This document shows, in pieces, positions 58,931 to 64,000 of a stretch of 64,000 nucleotides of DNA. The stretch spans positions 294,512-358,511 of IMG/VR virus record IMGVR_UViG_3300029922_000001. The stretch is one strand, 5' to 3'. The stretch is from a virus. Below the pieces are notes generated by a model. The model made no database searches, was not told where the DNA came from, and saw nothing but the letters and a program-made list of their open reading frames with translations. Numbering within the stretch: position 1 is the stretch's first letter; the number at the start of each line of letters is the position of its first letter. The position numbers were made by a program, and so were the translations under genes.

Positions 58931-59081
58931 GGAAGTCGATCACTCTTTTGATGATGATTTCTATCAAAAATACGTAACACCACAAACTAGAACAATTCGA
59001 ACTCATACTACGTAATGGTAATACAATGTATCAGATAATACTATTCGAAAATGGATAAAAGCTTATCAAAGTGAGGTATAA
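58911..59081 (+). pseudogene. Decayed helix-turn-helix gene fragment
   Basis: A 34-codon frame from the ATG at 58911 ends in TAA at 59013, and after a second TAA the same frame reads YNVSDNTIRKWIKAYQSEV, a clear helix-turn-helix end of the homing-endonuclease type. In another frame the preceding bases read HKLEQFELILRNGNT, which would fit just before it. The pieces are out of phase, so this is a frameshifted remnant. Confidence 0.45.
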
Positions 59082-59082
59082 T
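59077..59082 (+). promoter_or_regulatory. -10 of the tRNA gene
   Basis: GAGGTATAAT with the TATAAT at 59077-59082; eight bases separate it from tRNA position 1 (59091). Transcription should begin at or within two bases of the mature 5' end. Confidence 0.65.
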
Positions 59083-59090
59083 TAAAGCAT

Positions 59091-59161
59091 GTCTTAGAAG
59101 CATTTTGGTGATGCAAGGGACTCTAAATCCCTATAACGGAGTTCGAATCTCCGCTAAGACG
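59091..59161 (+). tRNA. Amber-suppressor tRNA, anticodon CUA
   Basis: Full cloverleaf: acceptor GTCTTAG/CTAAGAC (7 bp), D stem GCAT/ATGC with a GG-containing loop, anticodon stem AGGGA/TCCCT with loop CTCTAAA (anticodon CTA at 59123-59125), 4-base variable loop, T stem CGGAG/CTCCG with loop TTCGAAT, discriminator G, no encoded CCA. The CUA anticodon reads UAG. G73 and the short variable loop do not fit tRNA-Tyr, -Leu or -Ser; Gln is the likeliest charge but is not proven. Positions 8/14 and 15/48 are A-T and T-A, swapped from the usual T-A and G-C tertiary pairs. Confidence 0.9.
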
Positions 59162-59171
59162 CGAGAAAAAT

Positions 59172-59339
59172 ATGAAAAAACTCACAAAAAAAGAAAATGC
59201 TATTTTTGATGCAGCATGGGATGAAGGCTATGAAGCCTATCATAAAGCTGTGTTACGTGAAAATAATCCTCATATTGTTTTAGTGGCAAATGATGGTTGG
59301 GATGAAGGTTGGGAAATTGCATGGGAAGATGATCAATAA
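59172..59339 (+). CDS. Small acidic protein, 55 aa
   Basis: Begins ten bases after the tRNA and is probably on the same transcript; GCGAGAAAAAT separates them. It has two copies of a W-D-E-G-x-E motif (AAWDEGYEAYHKA and GWDEGWEIAWEDD). Function unknown, but linkage to the suppressor tRNA is notable. Confidence 0.6.
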   Translation: MKKLTKKENAIFDAAWDEGYEAYHKAVLRENNPHIVLVANDGWDEGWEIAWEDDQ

Positions 59340-59356
59340 GGTGTATAATAACGATA

Positions 59357-59584
59357 ATGAAGAAAATGAAGAAAATTCAAGCTAAATATGTTACCGTGTG
59401 GGATAGTGGACTAAGGATTTCTGCAAACTGTGAAATTGATATTTCAGTAAGACCAGTGCGCTTAATGAGCGTAGAATCAGTTTATAATCCAGATATTCAA
59501 GCTGGTAATATTATTGAAGAATATATTACACACCACGAATATGATCCAGAATATGTTCCAGTATATAGGGAATGGGAAGTTTAA
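59357..59584 (+). CDS. Hypothetical protein, 75 aa
   Basis: TATAAT ends seven bases before the ATG. Basic N-terminus (MKKMKKIQAKYVTVW) and beta-rich body. Its TAA is inside the palindrome at 59574-59591. No family recognised. Confidence 0.6.
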   Translation: MKKMKKIQAKYVTVWDSGLRISANCEIDISVRPVRLMSVESVYNPDIQAGNIIEEYITHHEYDPEYVPVYREWEV

Positions 59585-59599
59585 ACTTCCCCAACGAGA
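59574..59599 (+). other. Perfect palindromic hairpin followed by CGAGA
   Basis: GGGAAGTTTAAACTTCCC (59574-59591) is an 18-base perfect palindrome spanning a stop codon. CAA and then CGAGA (59595-59599) follow. The same hairpin-CGAGA order fills the non-coding regions and follows the tRNA. No T-run is present, so it is not an ordinary terminator. Confidence 0.6.
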
Positions 59600-59622
59600 A
59601 AATTTGAGGTATACTTGTTCAC

Positions 59623-59856
59623 ATGAAGAATTATTATAGCTCTGAAAAAATCAACGAAAGAATTAATGAAAGAACTAAGATTTATGATTTGCTTGCAGAA
59701 GTAATTGGAAAACCTAGTTTTCTTAATGAATTGCAAAAAAGATATCCCAATGTTGATTGGAACCAAGTACAATATGATGATGGTCAAACTAGTTTAATGC
59801 ACGTTCAGAATGATATTGAACATTTAAATATTGACGCGACAATTTACTACCCATAA
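59623..59856 (+). CDS. Hypothetical protein, 77 aa
   Basis: GAGGTATACT ends seven bases before the ATG. Helical (KINERINERTKIYDLLAEVI) with NERTK-type repeats at the start and an acidic tail. It ends one base before the next gene. No family recognised. Confidence 0.6.
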   Translation: MKNYYSSEKINERINERTKIYDLLAEVIGKPSFLNELQKRYPNVDWNQVQYDDGQTSLMHVQNDIEHLNIDATIYYP

Positions 59857-59857
59857 T

Positions 59858-60478
59858 ATGCTATATACATTTGATAAAGAATACACATTCTCCATTACAG
59901 ACGCTGAAATCAAGCGTTGTGAAGAATTCGCAGATGCTTCTACAAACGACTATTGGAAGCGCAACCAAACTGATTCAGATCGAATCAAACAACAGATTGT
60001 TTTCGGAAAACTAGGAGAGCTAGTTGCCGCTAAGTTCCTTGTACGACATTTGAAACAACCTGTTATGGAACCAGACTTCCGCATTTACACTAGAGATACC
60101 AAAAGTTGGGATGCGGACTTCCCCTATAAGTCATTAGGACTTGGAAATAAGAATTTCCATGTTAAGGCTTATGCTCCAAGTGATAAACCAGAATCATGGG
60201 CATTTCAATTTAAGAACAAGAGTGGCAACGGTGGAACCGATAAGCTATTTGAGAACTTCCCAGAACATAAGAAGGATTGTGTTATCTGTGTTTTGGTTGA
60301 TGTAGATAATAAAAAGGGCTACATCAGAGTATTGGCTAATTGGGGAGACTTGCATTATCTTCTACGTGATCCAATATCTTATCAATTGAGAGGATTGAAG
60401 AAGTTCCTTTATTATGAGGACCTTATCAATCTCAAGAACGAAGAAAAAGATAGTGAAAAATCTGATTCAGAAGCTTGA
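59858..60478 (+). CDS. PD-(D/E)XK-type endonuclease-like protein, 206 aa
   Basis: VFGKLGELVAAKFLV gives the leading Glu helix, MEPDFRIYTRDTKSWDADF the D and D-A-D region and FHVKAY the x-V-K strand of restriction-endonuclease-like folds common in phages, followed by SWAFQFKNKSG. The catalytic D...x-x-K spacing fits. It ends in an acidic tail whose stop codon lies within the TTGACA of the next RNA promoter. Likely a DNA endonuclease; target unknown. Confidence 0.65.
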   Translation: MLYTFDKEYTFSITDAEIKRCEEFADASTNDYWKRNQTDSDRIKQQIVFGKLGELVAAKFLVRHLKQPVMEPDFRIYTRDTKSWDADFPYKSLGLGNKNFHVKAYAPSDKPESWAFQFKNKSGNGGTDKLFENFPEHKKDCVICVLVDVDNKKGYIRVLANWGDLHYLLRDPISYQLRGLKKFLYYEDLINLKNEEKDSEKSDSEA

Positions 60479-60503
60479 CAAAGACTAGGAAGATGGGTAT
60501 AAT
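60475..60503 (+). promoter_or_regulatory. Consensus sigma-70-type promoter of the 60.5-kb RNA
   Basis: TTGACA (60475-60480), 17-base spacer, TATAAT (60498-60503): the best promoter in the window. The -35 overlaps the upstream stop codon, as at 26219 and 45878. Confidence 0.85.
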
Positions 60504-60509
60504 GAATAC

Positions 60510-61080
60510 GTTGCAGGGTTGAGAGACTGTAGCTGGAGCCTCCTAAAAAGGTTTGGTTGGATTCCTTGTAAAAATCCAACATGAAACCGAGAGGAATGAC
60601 CCATAACTTAGCAGACCTCTTTCTAGCGGGGGTTCTCGAAAAAGCTAGAAACCGAGGGGCTGTTCGATTTCAGCGATTGTAACCTTTCTTAGTAGGATTC
60701 TCGAAAACTAAGAACCGAGAAGGTGTATTAATGGCTTCTTTCCTGGTAGAAGTTCTCGAAAAACTAGGAACCGAGAGTTGATTTTAAGTTCAATCATTGC
60801 CTTGCTTGTTGGGTTCTCGAAAAAACAAGCTCCTTCCGAGATAGATCGTCTAACGATCACGCAGAAAAATAGTGGGGTGTTCTCGGACTCCAGGTACCAA
60901 CTATGAAGTATGAAGTAAAGTAAACGAAAAATAATTGTCCCATGAGATTGGGTTGACCAACTCCGCAAGTTTAAGCGACTGATTAACTATGCGTAAAAGT
61001 AAAAAGTGCAAATATTATAAATGGCGTAAGTAGTTTATTTTGCGAATTTTCCTCAGAAATGAGGGAAAACGAGAAAATAT
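60510..61080 (+). ncRNA. Non-coding RNA with daisy-chained hairpin array
   Basis: No credible ORF. After a first hairpin (GGTTT-GG-TTGGATT/AATCCAA-CAT-GAAACC) the sequence holds four similar hairpins whose stems differ but covary: TTTCTAGC/GCTAGAAA (60620), TTCTTAGT/ACTAAGAA (60686), TTCCTGGT/ACTAGGAA (60740), GCTTGTT/AACAAGC (60804). Each loop contains TTCTCGAAA and each stem is followed by CCGAGA or CCGAGG. A fifth loop with TTCTCGG lies in GGGGT/ACTCC (60874). Each CCGAG can pair with the TTCTCG of the next hairpin. The 3' end is uncertain. Confidence 0.75.
60620..60888 (+). repeat. Hairpin repeat array, loops TTCTCG and linkers CCGAGA
   Basis: Loops at 60633, 60698, 60752, 60813 and 60879 carry TTCTCG. 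Linkers at 60587, 60652, 60715, 60771 and 60836 carry CCGAGA or CCGAGG. The first linker precedes the first loop and the last loop follows the last linker, so five linker-to-next-loop pairs form with none left over. The last loop has TTCTCGG and would pair CCGAGA over six bases. Confidence 0.7.
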
Positions 61081-61085
61081 GATGG

Positions 61086-61091
61086 TATAAT
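61086..61091 (+). promoter_or_regulatory. Internal -10 in the non-coding region
   Basis: TGGTATAAT (TATAAT 61086-61091), an extended -10 without -35. It may start a second RNA covering 61.1-62.0 kb. Confidence 0.5.
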
Positions 61092-61097
61092 AAGTTA

Positions 61098-61999
61098 TAC
61101 AAAAGAACATTGAAAATTGAATATGAGCCGCGCTCAATAAATATCGGAAAAGAACGGTAAAATTGAAGTTTAGTAAATTTAAATCCGTCACCTAATCAGG
61201 TAAAAACATGAAAGTAAATAGATAATACGGAAATCATTAACTGCTTAGTCAGTTACTATCATTAAGGGGAAAGAAAGAATAAGATAGTCCACCGACGCGA
61301 TACATATTAAAGTAGGGTACGAAATAGAAATATGAACGTATCTTGGAATTAATTTTCCAACGAGATTTGTTGAAAAACAAAATAGGGATGGGATAGACCG
61401 AATAAACGCTTTTGGAGTCTGCAACAGTAGTTGTGACGATGAATTAAGAAGTTAGAAATAATAGTTCACTGGGCACCCATGCGAATTAAGGATGTCAAGA
61501 TCGGGAAGGTGGCAAACTTCCCTTGCGAGATGTTAGAAATACTATAAAAGTACACCAACTTAGTTGTGGAAAATTAATTAATTCTAGCACTCCGAGATTT
61601 ATTAGGTGGCAAAACCGCAATATTTATAAGTTGCGTACCTAGCTGTAGGGTGATAGCCTATCCGTTTTTATAGGGTAAACATACAGTCTAATGAATCTCT
61701 AAATTGAAAACTGAATATGGAATAACACTCGCTCTAGAGCTATCGGCTTTTAAACAACCTGGTGCCAAAATAAAGTAACGGCTATAACTATATAGTTAGT
61801 TTTCGAATTATAGTGAAAGGAATTAATATTCCTAACGAGATTTATATGATCGCAGATTCCGCTTGCAAACATAGTTGGTTTCGGGAGCGACGTTAATGGG
61901 TATATCCCACGAGATTTTTACAGACTGTTTGATTGGATTATCTAACAAAACATAAAGAACATCAACACTAAACCGCAAAAGAAAGAGTCATGTACTACC
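61098..61999 (+). ncRNA. Non-coding region rich in hairpin-CGAGATTT modules
   Basis: About 900 bases without a credible ORF on either strand. Hairpins end directly in CGAGATTT or a close form: TTGGAA/TTCCAA at 61343, GGGAAG/CTTCCC at 61503, a stem before CTCCGAGATTT at 61592, AGGAAT/ATTCCT at 61818 and TGGG/CCCA at 61897; a sixth (TTTTCC/GGAAAA then CGAGAAAA) lies just upstream at 61047. I found no tRNA T arm. It may continue the RNA starting at 60510 or be separate. GOLLD- or ROOL-like RNA is possible but unproven. Confidence 0.6.
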
Positions 62000-62098
62000 A
62001 TGAACGCTTTTGCATTTTTACCATTCTGTTATTTGTTTGTAAGAATCTTCTGGAGCAATTGTAGTAGTTGCTTGGTTATTGTATCCCTTTCATTTCAA

Positions 62099-62125
62099 TT
62101 TGCCCTACCCACAAGGTGGGGCAAA
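62099..62125 (+). terminator. Hairpin closing the non-coding region
   Basis: TTTGCCCTACC (62099-62109) pairs with GGTGGGGCAAA (62115-62125), 11 bp with one G-T pair and a 5-base loop. Only AACTGTTT follows, so termination strength is uncertain. The TATAAT of the next gene begins at 62132. Confidence 0.55.
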
Positions 62126-62143
62126 ACTGTTTATAATAGCATG

Positions 62144-62425
62144 ATGACAGCTATAGAAATTTTACAAGCAGCCTTGGATAATGATTTACGCATTATCACT
62201 TTTATCAATGATGGTCAAAATCCACAAATTAAAGGTAAGTATCTAGCACAATTCTTTGTCTTCCCAGTAAAATCAACTGATATTGTTCTAACTGGTGAAG
62301 GTGATACTATCGAACAAGCTATTTTAGATATTCAGCCATATTTCGAAGAGTATGGATATAATATGCCACCCAAAATATCAGAAAAAGATGAAGAAATTGA
62401 TCTAGAAACGAAAACTGAGGTATAA
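62144..62425 (+). CDS. Hypothetical protein, 93 aa
   Basis: Two adjacent ATGs (62141, 62144) follow TATAAT by three and six bases; the second fits the leaderless rule. An upstream extension of the frame to 62000 would cross the hairpin and promoter and is not used. Small protein with AIEILQAALDNDLRIITFIN and an acidic C-terminus. No family recognised. Confidence 0.6.
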   Translation: MTAIEILQAALDNDLRIITFINDGQNPQIKGKYLAQFFVFPVKSTDIVLTGEGDTIEQAILDIQPYFEEYGYNMPPKISEKDEEIDLETKTEV

Positions 62426-62434
62426 TAAGATCAA

Positions 62435-62878
62435 ATGGGAAATCTAAATCTAAAAACATCAGACACACCTGAAAAGCAAATGGAAGCTTCTGGTTGTTTG
62501 ACTCTAATCTTTTGTCTATGCCTTACACCGTTCGTTTGGTATTACATGACAATGTACAACGCTTATGTTTTTGCTGACATCTGGAATTGGTTCATGCCTG
62601 TTCTCTTTGGCGTAAAAGCAATTACTATGTGGCACGCTGCCGCTATCGGTTCACTCTCTGGATTTATCACTTCCGGTCTTTATGTGTTGCACGTTAGTAC
62701 TCAACAGGAATTTAATAAGATTAAGAAGGCTTTGAATATTCCTGATGAACAATTGCTTACAGGATGGGATGTTCTTGGGCATTTCGTTAAACTTTGGGGT
62801 ATTGGTATTATGGTTATCACTGTTATGTGGTTCTTTGCCTATGTCGTCAATGTGTTCTTCTTCACGAAGGGCGGTTAA
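62435..62878 (+). CDS. Membrane protein, 147 aa
   Basis: TATAAT eight bases before the ATG. Three hydrophobic helices (about 21-43, 62-84, 118-141) with a charged loop (QQEFNKIKKALNIPDEQ). Codon use leans to AAG, TTC and ATC, as in the DUF932 gene, which suggests strong expression. Function unknown. Confidence 0.7.
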   Translation: MGNLNLKTSDTPEKQMEASGCLTLIFCLCLTPFVWYYMTMYNAYVFADIWNWFMPVLFGVKAITMWHAAAIGSLSGFITSGLYVLHVSTQQEFNKIKKALNIPDEQLLTGWDVLGHFVKLWGIGIMVITVMWFFAYVVNVFFFTKGG

Positions 62879-62880
62879 AT

Positions 62881-62905
62881 ATTTCCCCAATAGGGGAAAT
62901 CGAGG
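62881..62905 (+). other. Hairpin followed by CGAGG and a promoter
   Basis: ATTTCCCC (62881-62888) pairs with GGGGAAAT (62893-62900), a perfect 8-bp stem with loop AATA, followed directly by CGAGG, which merges into GAGGTATACT. It matches the hairpin-CGAG module elsewhere and also marks a gene end and the next start. Confidence 0.6.
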
Positions 62906-62917
62906 TATACTGACAAT

Positions 62918-63289
62918 ATGATTTACTTTATCTTATATGTATTGTTTGTATTAGTTTCTTTTGTGCTGGTGTTAAAATTCTACCCTTATGAATTCGCTGA
63001 ATGCAAAATTGATGATTCGTCTCAAGAATACGATCTAGAAATTAATCCTATTACGAATCGACTAGAAGTTGTAAAAACTAAAGACATTGACGAAAGCTAT
63101 GTGTTTGAATTTTTATTGTTATATCCATTCTATATGCTTAAATTGCTATTTAAGTTTTTAGCATATTGGACATACCGTACATTTAATAAGGGTATTACCA
63201 AAGAACAGAAATTAGAAGCAGAACTTCAGGATTTAAACCAGGCAATTAAGGAAGCAAAAGCAGAATTAGATAGTCTAAAAGAGGTATAA
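62918..63289 (+). CDS. Membrane protein with C-terminal coiled coil, 123 aa
   Basis: TATACT ends six bases before the ATG. An N-terminal hydrophobic helix (2-22), a soluble segment, a second hydrophobic region (about 62-84) and a coiled coil (KLEAELQDLNQAIKEAKAEL). Possibly a two-pass inner-membrane protein. Function unknown. Confidence 0.65.
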   Translation: MIYFILYVLFVLVSFVLVLKFYPYEFAECKIDDSSQEYDLEINPITNRLEVVKTKDIDESYVFEFLLLYPFYMLKLLFKFLAYWTYRTFNKGITKEQKLEAELQDLNQAIKEAKAELDSLKEV

Positions 63290-63296
63290 TTCAAGC

Positions 63297-63323
63297 ATGT
63301 TAGGCGAAATTATCCGCAAATGA
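63297..63323 (+). CDS. Possible 8-residue peptide gene
   Basis: GAGGTATAAT ends six bases before an ATG that opens only eight codons (MLGEIIRK) and a TGA. Another GAGGTATACT with its own ATG follows within 15 bases. It may be a leader peptide or the stub of a lost gene. Low certainty. Confidence 0.25.
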   Translation: MLGEIIRK

Positions 63324-63337
63324 GGTATACTTAGCAA

Positions 63338-63937
63338 ATGCTTATAGATCCAGATCATATTACAAACTACAATCGCACAGAAAAAGAACTTCAGTGTTTT
63401 CTATTATTTGCTATTATGGTTGCTGGTAAAAAAGCTAAAATGATGGCACCTAAATTAGATCATTTTCTTTTCATAAATGATCAGCTAATGCCATTTGAAT
63501 TCATTCAGAAGTTGATGAATAATGATGTACTTTATGGTGCTTTATTGCATTCTAAAATCGGTAAGTATAAGTTATTATTACAGTCTTTGCCTCAATTAGT
63601 GAATAGTGGCTTAGATTTGCATACGTGTACGATAGAGGATTTGGAAAAGATTAAAGGTATTGGTCCTAAATCGTCTAGATTTTTTATATTACACTCACGC
63701 CCTAATCAAAGGATTGCGGCACTTGATACGCATATTTTGAAATTTATTAAAGAGAATTTAGACCCCAAAGCACCTAAGCAAACCCCAAGCGGAAAACGAT
63801 ATTTGCAGTTAGAAAAACTTTTTGTTGAATATTGTGAACAAAATAATCTCTGCATAGCAGATTTTGACCTTCAGCTTTGGGTAAAATATTCATCAGAGAA
63901 CGATAAAAAAAGGAAAGGAAAGAAAAAAAATGTTTGA
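63338..63937 (+). CDS. HhH-GPD DNA glycosylase-like protein
   Basis: GGTATACT ends six bases before the ATG. IEDLEKIKGIGPKSSRFFIL is a helix-hairpin-helix, followed by IAALDTHILKFI with the conserved Asp of the HhH-GPD base-excision glycosylases. The typical lysine of bifunctional members is not evident. The usual Fe-S cluster cysteines are absent. It could remove damaged or modified bases. The Lys-rich tail overlaps the next gene by 8 bases. Confidence 0.65.
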   Translation: MLIDPDHITNYNRTEKELQCFLLFAIMVAGKKAKMMAPKLDHFLFINDQLMPFEFIQKLMNNDVLYGALLHSKIGKYKLLLQSLPQLVNSGLDLHTCTIEDLEKIKGIGPKSSRFFILHSRPNQRIAALDTHILKFIKENLDPKAPKQTPSGKRYLQLEKLFVEYCEQNNLCIADFDLQLWVKYSSENDKKRKGKKKNV

Positions 63938-64000
63938 ATCAACTGAAACTACGTATACTTTAGATAAGACTAAATTGGAAAATTTTCTCACTGAGAAGCT
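63930..64000 (+). CDS. Start of a gene running off the right edge
   Basis: ATG at 63930 with AGGAAAGGAAAG just upstream, inside the end of the glycosylase-like gene. The visible 23 codons (MFESTETTYTLDKTKLENF and on) are open to the window edge. Not enough to identify. Confidence 0.55.
   Translation, partial: MFESTETTYTLDKTKLENFLTEK

Noticed and set aside
60686-60720. Classical H-type pseudoknot inside each single hairpin (loop TCTCG with its own tail CGAGA).
   Set aside because: The tail follows the 8-bp stem after only 0-1 bases in most units, too short to span the groove. Pairing with the next unit or in trans is preferred.
60708-60968. Minus-strand ORF of 86 codons across the hairpin array, and plus-strand ORF from 62000.
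   Set aside because: Both run through palindromic or promoter DNA without a start signal. The hairpin structure explains the sequence better.
60510-61999. Possible cluster of further tRNA genes, as often seen near phage suppressor tRNAs.
   Set aside because: I searched for GGTTCGA-type T arms with flanking acceptor stems and found none. TTCGATTT at 60663 has no cloverleaf.
60510-61999. Naming the large RNA as GOLLD or ROOL.
   Set aside because: Size, tRNA vicinity and repeat style fit, but I cannot align it to either family from memory, so no name is given.

Overview
The window looks like accessory genome of a large lytic tailed phage (Caudoviricetes), probably of jumbo size. It is AT-rich (roughly one third G+C by eye) and packed with about 105 mostly short genes that abut or overlap by 1-8 bases. 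It holds phage-type genes (RNA ligase, homing endonucleases, MazG-like, DUF932, a Cas4-like nuclease, a peptidoglycan-binding virion protein) and no host housekeeping operon. No terminase, capsid, tail or DNA polymerase gene is present, so lineage and host cannot be fixed.

Layout. 1-1.8 kb: minus-strand genes including an Arr-like ADP-ribosyltransferase. 1.9-13.9 kb: plus-strand operons with a PTH2-like protein interrupted by an in-frame amber codon, a CoaB/class II aldolase fusion, a methyltransferase, a macro domain, a NADAR protein, ribosomal protein L7/L12, a secreted protein and an HNH-RNA ligase fusion. 13.9-22.1 kb: a tagged zinc metallopeptidase, an AAA ATPase, a divergent TyrRS, a nucleoside deoxyribosyltransferase-like protein and an HNH nuclease. 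22.2-22.7 kb: a structured RNA. 23-28.5 kb: DraG-type hydrolase, metallophosphoesterase, small proteins, a second RNA unit (26.25-26.5 kb), HNH-AP2 endonuclease, alpha/beta hydrolase. 28.5-36.2 kb, minus strand: MazG-like, several virion-like proteins, CoaE and HD-CoaD, DUF3841. 36.3-43.4 kb: two very large ADP-ribosyltransferases and a zeta-like kinase sharing an N-terminal tag, then signal peptidase I. 43.4-60.5 kb: many small genes, DUF932, Cas4-like nuclease, second AAA ATPase, ZIP transporter, an amber-suppressor tRNA. 60.5-62.1 kb: 1.6 kb of structured non-coding sequence. 62.1-64 kb: membrane proteins and a HhH-GPD glycosylase-like protein.

Themes. (1) Translation: tRNA with anticodon CUA, TyrRS, PTH2 with in-frame UAG, L7/L12. 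(2) ADP-ribose: three ADP-ribosyltransferase-like proteins against three predicted removers or readers (macro, NADAR, DraG). (3) Coenzyme A: CoaB, CoaD and CoaE homologues. (4) A candidate injected-effector set: four unrelated proteins begin M-(x)-W-Y-(R/K)-x-A and carry effector-type domains. (5) Expression: about forty genes have TATAAT or TATACT ending 5-7 bases before the ATG, so their mRNAs should be leaderless, while non-coding RNAs have full -35/-10 promoters. (6) A recurrent RNA module, a hairpin followed by CGAGA, fills the non-coding regions. In one array five hairpin loops (TTCTCG) face five linker segments (CCGAG).
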